NCBI RefSeq assembly: GCF_025244925.1
Contig: NZ_CP104275.1
Span: 2,046,001 to 2,110,000, forward strand
DNA: 64,000 bases
Source: Arthrobacter zhaoxinii
Lineage (GTDB): Bacteria > Actinomycetota > Actinomycetes > Actinomycetales > Micrococcaceae
Direction of reading: 5' to 3'
The position numbers were made by a program, and so were the translations under genes. Under the pieces are notes generated by a model that was given only the letters and a program-made list of their open reading frames with translations, did not search any database and was not told the DNA's origin. Each line of letters starts with the position of its first letter. Positions within the stretch are counted from its first letter, which is position 1. Of the stretch, positions 16,523 through 24,642 are shown in pieces.

Positions 16523-16951
16523 ATGTCTGTCACCACCACTCCGCATCTGAACTTCCGCGGCGATGCCCGGGCCGCCCTGGAGTTTTACCACTCGGTCTTC
16601 GGCGGTTCACTCGTCGTTGTCACCAACGAGGACGCCTACAGCGTCGAGCTCCCGGAGGAGGCGGGCCAGGTCAAGTTCGGGCAAGTCACCAGCGAGAACG
16701 GGTTCTCGATCATGGCCTACGACGTCCCCGCCGGTGTGTCCTATGACCAGGGCGAGAAGTCCTCCTTCGTTTCGGTCCGCGGCGACTCGGCGGAGGAGAT
16801 CGCCGACCTCTGGGGGCGGCTTTCCGCCGGCTCCACCGTGCTGCAGGATCTGGCGCCCTCGGCCTTCTCCCCCGCCTACGGAATGGTGCAGGACCGCTTC
16901 GGCGTCACGTGGGTGCTTGACGTCGCCGTCGCCTATGACCGCGCCGGCTGA
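16523..16951 (+). CDS. VOC family protein (PhnB-like glyoxalase fold)
   Basis: The 142-residue protein is a single-domain VOC member: HLNFRGDARAALEFYHSVFGG at the start, a SFVSVRGDSAEEIADLW stretch in the middle and QDRFGVTWVLDV at the end. This is the PhnB/DUF899-like arrangement, forming a dimeric metal- or ligand-binding barrel. A GGAGCA ribosome site precedes the ATG. Pairs of YafY regulators with divergent VOC genes are common, so the regulator at 15436-16422 probably controls it. The substrate is unknown. Confidence 0.88.
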   Translation: MSVTTTPHLNFRGDARAALEFYHSVFGGSLVVVTNEDAYSVELPEEAGQVKFGQVTSENGFSIMAYDVPAGVSYDQGEKSSFVSVRGDSAEEIADLWGRLSAGSTVLQDLAPSAFSPAYGMVQDRFGVTWVLDVAVAYDRAG

Positions 16952-17094
16952 CCCCCTGCCCGGTACACGGCGGGCACGCACCGATGTCCGGGACGTGCCC
17001 GCCGCGGCGCGGGTCCGGGAGTGCCGGAGACCGGCTAGTCTCAGAGGCATACACCCGGCGGTTCCCCCGCCGGCACTCTAAGCATGGGAGCGTT

Positions 17095-17928
17095 ATGGCC
17101 TCGGACGTACTGGTAGTCATCGGCATGGGCGGCATGGGGCAGGCGGTTATGCGCCGGTCCGGCGCGGGACGGAAGATCCTGCTGGCCGACTTCAACGAGG
17201 ACCTGCTCGAAAGTGTGCACGCCGCGGCACTGGGCGAAGGCTACGACGTCGTCTCCCAGCAGGTGGACGTCTCCTCGCGGCAGTCGGTGGCCGCGCTGGC
17301 CGCAACCGCCCGTGAGTTGGGAACCGTAACCGGCGTCGTCCACACCGCCGGGCTCTCCCCCGTCCAGGCGCCGGTGGAGGCCATCTGGAAGGTGGATCTC
17401 TTCGGTGTCGCCGTGGTGCTGGAGGAGTTCGAAAAGGTCATCGCCCCGGGCGGCGCCGGCGTCGTTATTTCCAGCATGTCCGCGTACATGGCCGGCGGCC
17501 AGATGCCCGCCGACGTGCTGGCCAGCCTGGCCACCGTCCCTGCGGACGATCTGCTGCTGATTCCGTTTATTGCCGGCATCGACCACCCCGGACACGCCTA
17601 CAGCGTGGCCAAGCGCGCCAACCAGGTCCGCGTCCAGACCGCCAGCCTGCGCTGGGGTGCCCGCGGGGCACGCGTGAACAGCATCAGCCCCGGCGTCATT
17701 TCCACCCCAATGGGCCAGCAGGAGCTCTCCGGCGAATCCGGCGCGCAAATGCGCGCCATGATCGAGGCGTCCGGGACCAAGCGCCTCGGCACCGCCTTCG
17801 ACATCGCCAATGCCACGGCCTTCCTGCTCAGCCAGGATGCCAGCTTCATGACCGGCGCGGACCTGCTGGTCGACGGCGGCGCAGTGGCCGCCGTCGATAC
17901 CGGCCAGCGCAGCCAGGTCACCGGCTAG
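17095..17928 (+). CDS. SDR family oxidoreductase
   Basis: The 277-residue protein is a classical-size SDR with a divergent glycine motif, VIGMGGMGQAV, at residues 8-18. The catalytic Tyr-x3-Lys is Y169 and K173 in HAYSVAKRANQVR, with S127/S128 in VVISSMSAY. The end carries INSISPGVISTPMG and MTGADLLVDGG, both typical. Residues 140-162 are an insertion before the active site (VPADDLLLIPFIAG). It reduces or oxidises an unknown alcohol or ketone with NAD(P). The ATG at 17095 follows GGGAG. Confidence 0.88.
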   Translation: MASDVLVVIGMGGMGQAVMRRSGAGRKILLADFNEDLLESVHAAALGEGYDVVSQQVDVSSRQSVAALAATARELGTVTGVVHTAGLSPVQAPVEAIWKVDLFGVAVVLEEFEKVIAPGGAGVVISSMSAYMAGGQMPADVLASLATVPADDLLLIPFIAGIDHPGHAYSVAKRANQVRVQTASLRWGARGARVNSISPGVISTPMGQQELSGESGAQMRAMIEASGTKRLGTAFDIANATAFLLSQDASFMTGADLLVDGGAVAAVDTGQRSQVTG

Positions 17929-18009
17929 GAAGGGAAAGTTCCGCACCTTCAGGAACGGATGCGGATTCACTGATTGCCGGGGCGTCGGTGGTGTGATCGA
18001 ATCTGGGAC

Positions 18010-18792
18010 ATGTTGTACGCAACCTCCGCAGACGGCACCCGCATCGCCTTCGACCAGGTGGGCCACGGCACCCCGGTAGTCATTGTCGGCGGCGCCTTTT
18101 CAACCGCCGACGCCGGCGCCCCGCTGGCCGACGCGCTGAAGGCCGCAGGCTTTCAGGCCGTGACCGTGGACCGCCGTGCCCGCGGGGAAAGCAGCGACAC
18201 CTCCCCCTACTCCCCGCAGCGGGAGGTGGAGGACCTAGCAGCGGTCCTGAACGCCGTCGGCGGCGAGGCGGCGGTCCTCGGACATTCTTCGGGCGCGATG
18301 CTAGCGTTGCTGGCCGCAGCCGAAGGAGCGCCGATCAGCCACCTGTTCCTTTCCGAACCGCCGTTCCTCTTCGGCGAGGGGGAACCGTCCGCTGATCTTC
18401 CGGACCGGCTCCAGTCCCTCGTCGACGCCGACAAGCCCACCGAGGCCGTCACCACCTTCCAGCGTGAAGGCATCGGCCTGCCGGAACCGATGATTGAACA
18501 GATCCGGACCAGTCCGTTCTTCCCGGCGCTCCTTCCGCTGGCCCAGTCCGCTGTCTACGACGCGCGCCTTTCACAGGCCGTATCAACCCCGACGGCGGCG
18601 ATGGCTGAGGTCTCGGTGCCCGTCACGATTCTGCGCGGAACCACCACGTACCCGGTGATCATGGACGCCACTGAGAAGCTGGCCCGGCTCATGCCCCATG
18701 CCGTCCTGGTGACAGTGCCGGAGTCCCACGACCACTCCCCTGACGCATCCGGCACAGTCCGCGAAATCCGCCGCCGCATACCGGTGCAGTGA
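18010..18792 (+). CDS. Alpha/beta hydrolase
   Basis: The 260-residue protein has the alpha/beta hydrolase fold. The nucleophile is S93 in VLGHSSGAML, the acid is probably in the strand around VPVTILRG, and the histidine is in VPESHDHSPD near the end. The early VVIVGGAFS and TVDRRARGES stretches are typical of the family. It is small, cytoplasmic and lacks a signal peptide. The stop overlaps the GTG start of the DUF1697 gene (GTGA), so the two are translationally coupled. The substrate is unknown. Confidence 0.88.
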   Translation: MLYATSADGTRIAFDQVGHGTPVVIVGGAFSTADAGAPLADALKAAGFQAVTVDRRARGESSDTSPYSPQREVEDLAAVLNAVGGEAAVLGHSSGAMLALLAAAEGAPISHLFLSEPPFLFGEGEPSADLPDRLQSLVDADKPTEAVTTFQREGIGLPEPMIEQIRTSPFFPALLPLAQSAVYDARLSQAVSTPTAAMAEVSVPVTILRGTTTYPVIMDATEKLARLMPHAVLVTVPESHDHSPDASGTVREIRRRIPVQ

Positions 18793-19358
18793 CGGACAAT
18801 CCGGGCGGGGAACTGACCCCCTATCTGGTACTCCTGCGCGGCATCAACGTCGGCGGGCGGAACAAGGTCCCCATGCAGCCGCTGAGGGAGCATTTGGAGG
18901 ACCTCGGGTATCAGCAGGTCTCCACCTATATCGCCAGCGGCAATGTTCTCCTCGCGTCAAACGACGACGCCGCCTCGATCGGCAGCCGGATCGAGGCCGC
19001 ACTCACCGAGCATTTCGAACTCGACGACGAACTCGTCAAGGTGCTGGTGCTGAGCCGCGCGCAGCTGCAGTCCGTCGTCGAGCACCGGCCCGAGAACTTC
19101 GGTGAGCGGCCCGACCTCTACCACTCCGACGCGATCTTCCTCATGGGCATCGATGCCGACACCGCGATGGGCGCGTTCCGGCCGCGGGAAGGCATCGACG
19201 GGATCTGGGCCGGCGAGGGCGTGATCTATTCGCAGCGGCTCAGCGCCGAGCTGACCAAGAGCCGGCTGAGCACCATCGCGGCCTCCCCGCTGTACAAGTC
19301 GATGACGATCCGCAGCTGGAAGACCACCCGGAAGCTGTGGGACCTGCTGCCCGGGTGA
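18789..19358 (+). CDS. DUF1697 domain-containing protein
   Basis: The 189-residue protein matches the DUF1697 family: YLVLLRGINVGGRNKVPM at the start, LGYQQVSTYIASGNVLLAS and the SPLYKSMTIRSWKTTRKL end. Function is not known. It begins at a GTG that overlaps the hydrolase stop by four bases, so it is the second gene of an operon. Length and codon use are ordinary for the family. Confidence 0.88.
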   Translation: MTDNPGGELTPYLVLLRGINVGGRNKVPMQPLREHLEDLGYQQVSTYIASGNVLLASNDDAASIGSRIEAALTEHFELDDELVKVLVLSRAQLQSVVEHRPENFGERPDLYHSDAIFLMGIDADTAMGAFRPREGIDGIWAGEGVIYSQRLSAELTKSRLSTIAASPLYKSMTIRSWKTTRKLWDLLPG

Positions 19359-19381
19359 TGCGTCGGTGTTAGGGTCCTGCC

Positions 19382-19747
19382 ATGTCCGAACCCCTGCCGT
19401 CCGAAAACACCTTTGACCATCTGCGGAGCGATGACGGCGAGCACGTGGGGTACATCCATATGACCGACGACGGCGCTTTCATACCGTATGACTTGCTGCA
19501 CCGCCGCTGCGCTGAGGCCGGTGACCTTGATGCCGCGGAATCCCTGCTCGACGAGCTGGGGCTTCGGATGTTCATGGAGCAGTGGTGGCTCGACGCCGAC
19601 GGACAGCAGATCCCCGTGCTGATCCAGGAAGTGCACAGGGACCGGGTGCTGGTGGCTCCGACAGCTGAGGGCGCGATTGCCAAGGCAGCCGATATGACCG
19701 CTGTCGTCGAGTTGGTGCTGCCCACCGACCGGCTGCATTCGCGTTAG
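19382..19747 (+). CDS. Hypothetical protein
   Basis: I do not recognise this 121-residue acidic protein. It contains GYIHMTDDGAFIPYDLLHRR, EAGDLDAAESLLDELGLRMF and MEQWWLDADGQQIPVLIQEV, with no signal peptide or membrane span. The predicted mix of strands and helices suggests a small soluble domain. The ribosome site is weak. It lies between the DUF1697 gene and arfB on the same strand, with short gaps, and may belong to that transcript. Confidence 0.6.
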   Translation: MSEPLPSENTFDHLRSDDGEHVGYIHMTDDGAFIPYDLLHRRCAEAGDLDAAESLLDELGLRMFMEQWWLDADGQQIPVLIQEVHRDRVLVAPTAEGAIAKAADMTAVVELVLPTDRLHSR

Positions 19748-19780
19748 CCCTACCGGATTCGTTCGTGCGACGCTGGTGGG

Positions 19781-20203
19781 ATGGATTTAGTGGTGTCGCC
19801 CGCGCTCACGATTCCCGCGGCTGAACTCGAGTGGCGGTTCTCCCGTTCGTCCGGCCCTGGCGGCCAGCACGTCAACACCTCGGACAGCCGCGTCGCCCTC
19901 TCCTGGAACGTAGCCGGTTCTACGGTGCTGTCGGACCAGCAACGTCTGCTGCTGCTGCAGCAGCTGAAACGCAGCCTGGTGGCTGGAGTGCTGACTGTGA
20001 CGGCCTCCGAGCAACGTTCCCAGCTTCGCAATCGGGAAACAGCCCTGGCCAAGCTCGCCGCCCTCGTGGCAGGTGGACTCGCGCCCGGACCTCCCCCGCG
20101 CCGCAGGACCAAAGCCACCCGGGGCTCGAACTACCGCCGCCTCGACGCCAAGAAACAACGGGCTGCCACGAAGCGGCAACGGCAGCGGCCTCCGGCTGAT
20201 TAA
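19781..20203 (+). CDS. arfB: Alternative ribosome-rescue factor ArfB (YaeJ)
   Basis: The 140-residue protein is a stand-alone peptide-release-factor domain. The catalytic GGQ is at residues 27-29 in SRSSGPGGQHVN, followed by SDSRVALSWN. The C-terminal tail is strongly basic (RRRTKATRGS to RQRQR) and enters the mRNA channel of stalled ribosomes, as in E. coli ArfB. It hydrolyses peptidyl-tRNA on non-stop complexes. It is convergent with the DivIVA-like gene. Confidence 0.92.
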   Translation: MDLVVSPALTIPAAELEWRFSRSSGPGGQHVNTSDSRVALSWNVAGSTVLSDQQRLLLLQQLKRSLVAGVLTVTASEQRSQLRNRETALAKLAALVAGGLAPGPPPRRRTKATRGSNYRRLDAKKQRAATKRQRQRPPAD

Positions 20204-20257
20204 GTCCACCAGGGCTTGGGCCCGAGGGCTGCTGCCCACGGATGGGCCGACTCCGGG

Positions 20258-20731
20258 TTAGCCCGGCGTCGTCGGCGTTCCGTACTGGGGTGTCTCCGGT
20301 ATCTCCCCGGAAGCCGGCGTCCTGAGCTGCTCGTTTTCGGAAGTCCACCGCCTCAAATCGACAACAACGAGGTCCAGGAAATCATCCACCTCGTCCTGGT
20401 CTAAGCCCGGCCGAAACTGAGACACAGTGAACCTCTGATTCACTACCTGTTCCGGCGTGATTATGGGACTGGTAACCGGGACCGGCTGCCGGAGAATATC
20501 GGCCTTTTGCAGCTGCTCACGTTCTTTTTCGAGCCTCCGAAGTTCCAGGACAACTGTTTTCAGCAGTTCAGTGACCTGCTCCGAGTCATAGCCCTGCCTG
20601 ATTTTCCTTGGCATGAAGCGCTTTTCGGCAACTTCGTCAGCAGTGATGGGAGGCTTCTTTGTCCCGTTGGATTTGCGGATTATCACAAGGATCAAAGCCA
20701 GCAGCGCTGCCAGCCCAATAAGAATTTCCAA
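20258..20731 (-). CDS. Membrane-anchored protein with two DivIVA-like repeats
   Basis: The 157-residue protein starts with a membrane segment (ILIGLAALLALILVII) followed by two related units. The first has ITADEVAEKRF and RQGYDSEQVTELL; the second has ITPEQVVNQRFTVSQF and RPGLDQDEVDDFL. Both match the start of DivIVA/Wag31 coiled-coil domains, and the tail is Pro/Thr-rich. Such proteins locate to the curved membrane at poles and septa. Here each coil is short, so it is not Wag31 itself. The start is probably the TTG at 20731. The gene is convergent with arfB. Confidence 0.7.
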   Translation of the reverse strand: MEILIGLAALLALILVIIRKSNGTKKPPITADEVAEKRFMPRKIRQGYDSEQVTELLKTVVLELRRLEKEREQLQKADILRQPVPVTSPIITPEQVVNQRFTVSQFRPGLDQDEVDDFLDLVVVDLRRWTSENEQLRTPASGEIPETPQYGTPTTPG

Positions 20732-20893
20732 AACGCTGACACTTCACTTCCGTTTATTGGAATCAATCAGAATCGATCAGAACCATAGTGGCAGTAACTA
20801 TAAATCACAATCGACTCCTGAACAGCCCGTAGTTCCCCAACTACATTGGCTCACCGCCGACGAAGTGCGGTCAGAGACGCATAAGCCGATCGC

Positions 20894-21652
20894 TCACCGT
20901 ACGGAGGTGAGAAGCGTTCGTGACCAGAGATCCTGATGGCGCTGTGCATACTGGGTTGCAGCCCGCCAATGATCCCCGTGGCCCTCCACGTACATCGAGC
21001 CCCATGGTTCGCGGCCTGAGTCATGGGACGACTTCAGAAGCTGATACATAGCCGCGGCACGCTGATGCATTGCCTCTGGCAATTGTTTGCGCAGAGACTC
21101 ATCCGCGCCATATCCATCGACAAAGGCTTTAAGATTTTGGGCAGCATCCTTTGGCTCCTGCTTGGTGTTGGAGAGCGTGAAGGCTTGCGCGGCGTAGGCG
21201 AGGTCCCACAACCGCGTACTCGGCGCGGCAGCATCCCAATCAATGAACGCCCATCGATCACCAATAATGAGATTCCAGGGCGCAAGGTCATTGTGGCAAA
21301 TCAGCTCGTCGCCCGGTGATGGGATAGCAACGATCCAACAAGCATCCTCAGGAGGTCTAAACGTCTCGCTGGCGTCATGAATCGCGCGGACCATTGCTCC
21401 GACACGGTGAAGCTCGGCATGCGTCAGCGGATCCATTTCAATTGCAAGTTGCCCAGGAATGAATTCGATAACCTGCCGGCCCTGCTCATCCTCACCTATG
21501 ACCGCCGGCACATCGACCCCAGCCTCCCGAACAGCTGTCATGAACTCGAAGACGCTCGGAGTCGACTCCGTCCACGGCTTCCGGACCGTTGATCCAACAC
21601 GGACCACACCGTCACTGACATTGCCGCCTTCGAGTATCTGCTCGTCATCCAT
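20894..21652 (-). CDS. Aminoglycoside phosphotransferase-fold kinase
   Basis: The 252-residue protein has the APH/choline-kinase fold. The catalytic loop is ICHNDLAPWNLI and the metal-binding DFG equivalent is FIDWDAA. The N-lobe starts with VRVGSTVRKPW, in place of the usual glycine loop and Lys. The family phosphorylates many small molecules, so antibiotic resistance cannot be claimed. It stands alone in an AT-richer stretch with few features around it, consistent with acquisition. Confidence 0.8.
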   Translation of the reverse strand: MDDEQILEGGNVSDGVVRVGSTVRKPWTESTPSVFEFMTAVREAGVDVPAVIGEDEQGRQVIEFIPGQLAIEMDPLTHAELHRVGAMVRAIHDASETFRPPEDACWIVAIPSPGDELICHNDLAPWNLIIGDRWAFIDWDAAAPSTRLWDLAYAAQAFTLSNTKQEPKDAAQNLKAFVDGYGADESLRKQLPEAMHQRAAAMYQLLKSSHDSGREPWGSMYVEGHGDHWRAATQYAQRHQDLWSRTLLTSVR

Positions 21653-21718
21653 CAGACGATGCTAACTCCACCCGTAAGCCGATCCTGTATCGCGATACTT
21701 CCTAGGTGATTTTCCGAT

Positions 21719-22648
21719 TCAGACGGCTCCTTCTGCGTCTTTGCTGTCCGAGTGAGTGGGTGTGGCACGGTTCTGGAGAGTCCTGAGGACTTTCTGAACG
21801 GCTGTTCGGTGCAGGCTTTCGGGGCGGCAGAGGATGTCGACATGTCTGCTGAGGTGTACATCGCGGAGTGGTTTGAGGACTATGCGGCTGCCGGGTTGAG
21901 GTGCTGCGGTGTAGCGGGGCATGAGCGCAACGGCGGGACTGTTCGCAATAATCGCGGCGGCGACAAAGAACTCGTTGATCCGGTGCGTGATGTTCAGGGA
22001 TTTCCCTGCATGCACGGCGATGCTGTGCAGAGCTGATACCAAGGGAAATCCATCCTGAACAGACACCCATTCCTCATCGATGAGCTCCGCGACACCGACG
22101 GTGGATTGACCGGCCAGAGGATGTTGATCCGACATTGCGACGTCTAAGGGTTCACGGACTAGGGGTAGCACAGTCAGGGACGACGGCCAGGGCGCGCTGT
22201 GCTCGAGGCGGTGAGCGATCACGAGGTCATAGTCAGCTGCGAGGGCGGGAAAGGCATCTTGCCCTACGTCCCGGTCGTGACAAACAACGCGGGGATTCCC
22301 CTCACCAGCAAGGTCTCCCAGAAGCGGGCCGAAGTAAGTCAGTCCGGCGCTGTTGAATGCGCAGATCCTCACTGTCGCGGTCGGATCCTGCACGTACCGG
22401 CTCACGGCCTGCTCCGCGGAGCTCATCGCCACGCTGATCTGGGTGGCGGCTTCGGCTAATGCCTGCCCGGCTCCGGTGAGGACCAGGTTTCGACCTCGGC
22501 GTTCTGTCAGGGGCACCTCGACCCGGCGCTGTAACGCGGTGAGCTGCTGGGACACAGCAGACGGTGAAACGTGGAATGCCCGCGCCACGGCAGCCAGACT
22601 TCCGCGTTCTCCCAGCTCCCTGAGCATTCGCAATTGATTCACATCCAT
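21719..22648 (-). CDS. LysR family transcriptional regulator
   Basis: The 309-residue protein has the N-terminal LysR helix-turn-helix (MLRELGERGSLAAVARAFHVSPSAVSQQL) and a periplasmic-binding-protein-like effector domain from about residue 90. It is divergent from the EamA transporter gene, and AAGTGA-N11-TCACTT lies between them, next to its own start. It probably controls the transporter and itself in response to a small ligand. The protein ends with a short Thr/Ser/Asp-rich tail. Confidence 0.92.
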   Translation of the reverse strand: MDVNQLRMLRELGERGSLAAVARAFHVSPSAVSQQLTALQRRVEVPLTERRGRNLVLTGAGQALAEAATQISVAMSSAEQAVSRYVQDPTATVRICAFNSAGLTYFGPLLGDLAGEGNPRVVCHDRDVGQDAFPALAADYDLVIAHRLEHSAPWPSSLTVLPLVREPLDVAMSDQHPLAGQSTVGVAELIDEEWVSVQDGFPLVSALHSIAVHAGKSLNITHRINEFFVAAAIIANSPAVALMPRYTAAPQPGSRIVLKPLRDVHLSRHVDILCRPESLHRTAVQKVLRTLQNRATPTHSDSKDAEGAV

Positions 22649-22671
22649 AAGTGAACGCTAAACCATCACTT
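22649..22671. promoter_or_regulatory. Candidate LysR operator (inverted repeat)
   Basis: AAGTGA at 22649-22654 and TCACTT at 22666-22671 form a perfect inverted repeat with an 11-base spacer, the usual T-N11-A geometry of LysR sites. It lies immediately upstream of the LysR start and 23 bases before the EamA frame. Confidence 0.5.
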
Positions 22672-22693
22672 CAGAAACTGCCCTCTCGTCTAA

Positions 22694-23842
22694 TTGATAA
22701 GGACCGGCGACACTCGAAAAGTGCCATCTTTCCTTTCACCCCCAGCCTCACCGAACTCCTTCGCCCGGCGTTTACGACAGGGCTGGCACGGTCGTGTCCT
22801 CTCCTTACTCGCTTCACGACGTGTCGATGTCCTTCTCCTGCTGGTCGCCGTGGTGTGGGGTAGCAGCTACCTGGCAGCGAAAACTCTCACCGACACCGTC
22901 GGCGTCACCGTAATTCTCTCCCTGCGGTTCCTCATCACGACCGCTGCGCTGGTTGTAATCGCGCTCATATGGAACCGGCGCAAGGCGGGACTGCGTGAGA
23001 GTGCCATCGGCGTCGTACTCGGCCTCACTCAGGCGGCCGTACTGATCCTGGAAACCCACGGGATCGCCGGCACCAGTGCCACGAATGCCGGCTTGATCAT
23101 CAGCCTCGTCGTCGTTTTCACCCCAGTCGCCGAGAGCATCGCCTTTCGGGTGAAGCTACCGCGCATGGTGCTCGGCGCCGGCGTGATCGCCGTCGTCGGT
23201 GTGTGTCTGCTCGTTTCCGAAGATGGGCTCGCTACCCCGACTCCTGGCGACACACTGATGCTCGCCTCCGCGATCGTCCGTGCAGTCCACGTCACCGCTG
23301 TCTCCGGCCTTACCCGAGGACGGGCCTACAGCCCGCTGACTCTGACTCTGGTGCAAAGCGCCGTCTGCGCCGTCGTCTACACCGCCGCAGACCATACCGG
23401 CGTCCTTGCCGCCATCAGAACCTTCCACCCGACACAGTGGCTCGGCGTCTTCTACCTGGGCCTGGCCTGCAGCGTCTTCGCGTTCCTCGTCCAAACCTGG
23501 GCCATCCAGCAGACCTCTGCTTCACGAGCCAGCCTCCTCATGGGCACCGAACCCATCTGGGCAGTCCTCATCGGACTCACCATCGGACAGGACACCCTCG
23601 CCCTGCTCGGGCTCCTCGGCGCCGCACTCATCATCACCGGCACCTACCTCGGGCTACGAGCCGAAACCCGCCACCGAAACCAACAAGAACCGACACTCCC
23701 GGGCGCAAGCCACGCCCCGTCGTTGCCGGCCCGTAAGTCGATCCTTCGATGGGGCACAGGTTCGAGATTTAGAGGTGCTTCATTTTCGTGGTCACTATTT
23801 CGTAACCCATCGATTCGTAGAGCCCTCGGGCGCCGTGGTTGA
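22694..23842 (+). CDS. EamA/DMT family transporter
   Basis: The 382-residue frame encodes about ten membrane segments in the two-fold EamA repeat, from LLLLVAVVWGSSYLAAKTL to LGLLGAALIITGTYLGL. Such permeases export amino acids or other metabolites. The start is unclear: TTG at 22694 or GTG at 22721. The last 55 residues are basic and unlike the family, and their 3' part lies antisense to a broken acetyltransferase gene. The original 3' end may therefore have been replaced by recombination. Divergent LysR regulator upstream. Confidence 0.82.
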   Translation: MIRTGDTRKVPSFLSPPASPNSFARRLRQGWHGRVLSLLASRRVDVLLLLVAVVWGSSYLAAKTLTDTVGVTVILSLRFLITTAALVVIALIWNRRKAGLRESAIGVVLGLTQAAVLILETHGIAGTSATNAGLIISLVVVFTPVAESIAFRVKLPRMVLGAGVIAVVGVCLLVSEDGLATPTPGDTLMLASAIVRAVHVTAVSGLTRGRAYSPLTLTLVQSAVCAVVYTAADHTGVLAAIRTFHPTQWLGVFYLGLACSVFAFLVQTWAIQQTSASRASLLMGTEPIWAVLIGLTIGQDTLALLGLLGAALIITGTYLGLRAETRHRNQQEPTLPGASHAPSLPARKSILRWGTGSRFRGASFSWSLFRNPSIRRALGRRG

Positions 23843-23885
23843 ATCCGAAGACGCTTAGTCCAGGAAGTGTGGGCGCCTTGGGAAG
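23769..23885 (-). pseudogene. Remnant of a GNAT acetyltransferase (C-terminal end only)
   Basis: Minus-strand translation gives LPGLSVFGFNHGARGLYESM followed by GYEIVTTKMKHL and a stop. This is the standard end of GNAT N-acetyltransferases (hydrophobic strand, then N-x-x-A-x-x-LYES-x-GY). The sequence upstream in the same frame is not GNAT-like and no N-terminal half is present. The fragment overlaps the antisense 3' end of the EamA gene. It is too short to be a functional enzyme. Confidence 0.65.
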
Positions 23886-23997
23886 CACAGGCGTGCACGA
23901 ATACGATCCTTTCCGTGCACGCCATCTGTCCGTGGTGCGTGTTCCGTTGTGAACCGCAACGGTAGGTGCATGGTTCACAGTGGAGCACAAAGTCAGG

Positions 23998-24642
23998 TTA
24001 GGTCCAGGACCATCCTGCCGCCGGACGGCCGCGGCCCGCGGCGACTGCCTCGCTGGACTTGAACAGGGCCGGGTTCCGGGCCAGCATCCGGCCCAGATTG
24101 GATGAATCGGGTTCGCTGCGGCCCGCGGCGGCAGCGAGACTCCGGATGATCCTGGCCGCCTGCGCGGTGGTGAAGTGCTTTCCCAGCAGTGCCTTCGTCA
24201 GCGGCTGGTCCACCCAGAGGGCATCCAGCACGGTGCCGGTAGTGCGGCGGATGATGGTGTCGTGGTCGAACGGCAGTCCGGAGACCTGCCCCACCGGCGT
24301 GACCTTGGCCCTCGTTTCATCGAGCCGGGCGTCCGGCTGCAGGACGGCGGTGTGGACAATCGAGATGGTCGGCCCGCGCGGATCACGGTCCGGATTGTCG
24401 TACACGCCCGCCGTGCCGATGTGTTCCACCTGGCCCTCCCCTACTCCGGTCTTGGCCGTCAATGCCCGCAGTGCGGCCTCGGCCAGCCGTTCGGAGGGAA
24501 GCAGGAGGACACCGGGGAGCGCCTGGACACCGGCAAACGGTTCGTTGGCCCGCTCCGCGGTCACCACGCACAGCCCCCCGTCCCTTCCGATGAAGGGCAC
24601 GGTATCGATCGAGACGAGGGGCTGCTGCCGTTCAATGCTCAT
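23998..24642 (-). CDS. Nudix-fold protein, degenerate; probable NrtR-like regulator of NAD salvage
   Basis: The 214-residue protein has an N-terminal Nudix fold and a C-terminal winged-helix-like region from about residue 145 (LLGKHFTTAQAARIIRSL and SSNLGRMLARNPAL). The Nudix box is degenerate: GVLLLPSERLAEAALRALTA lacks the REUxEE glutamates, so hydrolysis is unlikely. This is the usual state of NrtR/NdnR repressors, which sense ADP-ribose or NAD. Its ATG overlaps the end of the NAMPT-like gene by four bases. It may bind the palindrome at 27044-27068. Activity is inferred. Confidence 0.75.
   Translation of the reverse strand: MSIERQQPLVSIDTVPFIGRDGGLCVVTAERANEPFAGVQALPGVLLLPSERLAEAALRALTAKTGVGEGQVEHIGTAGVYDNPDRDPRGPTISIVHTAVLQPDARLDETRAKVTPVGQVSGLPFDHDTIIRRTTGTVLDALWVDQPLTKALLGKHFTTAQAARIIRSLAAAAGRSEPDSSNLGRMLARNPALFKSSEAVAAGRGRPAAGWSWT

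Noticed and set aside
14683-16746. 687-codon plus-strand frame
   Set aside because: Antisense to the CoA-transferase, antitoxin-like and YafY genes, no protein motif.
20894-21652. Antibiotic resistance by the APH-like gene
   Set aside because: Only the fold is visible; the family phosphorylates many metabolites and no resistance subclass motif is clear.
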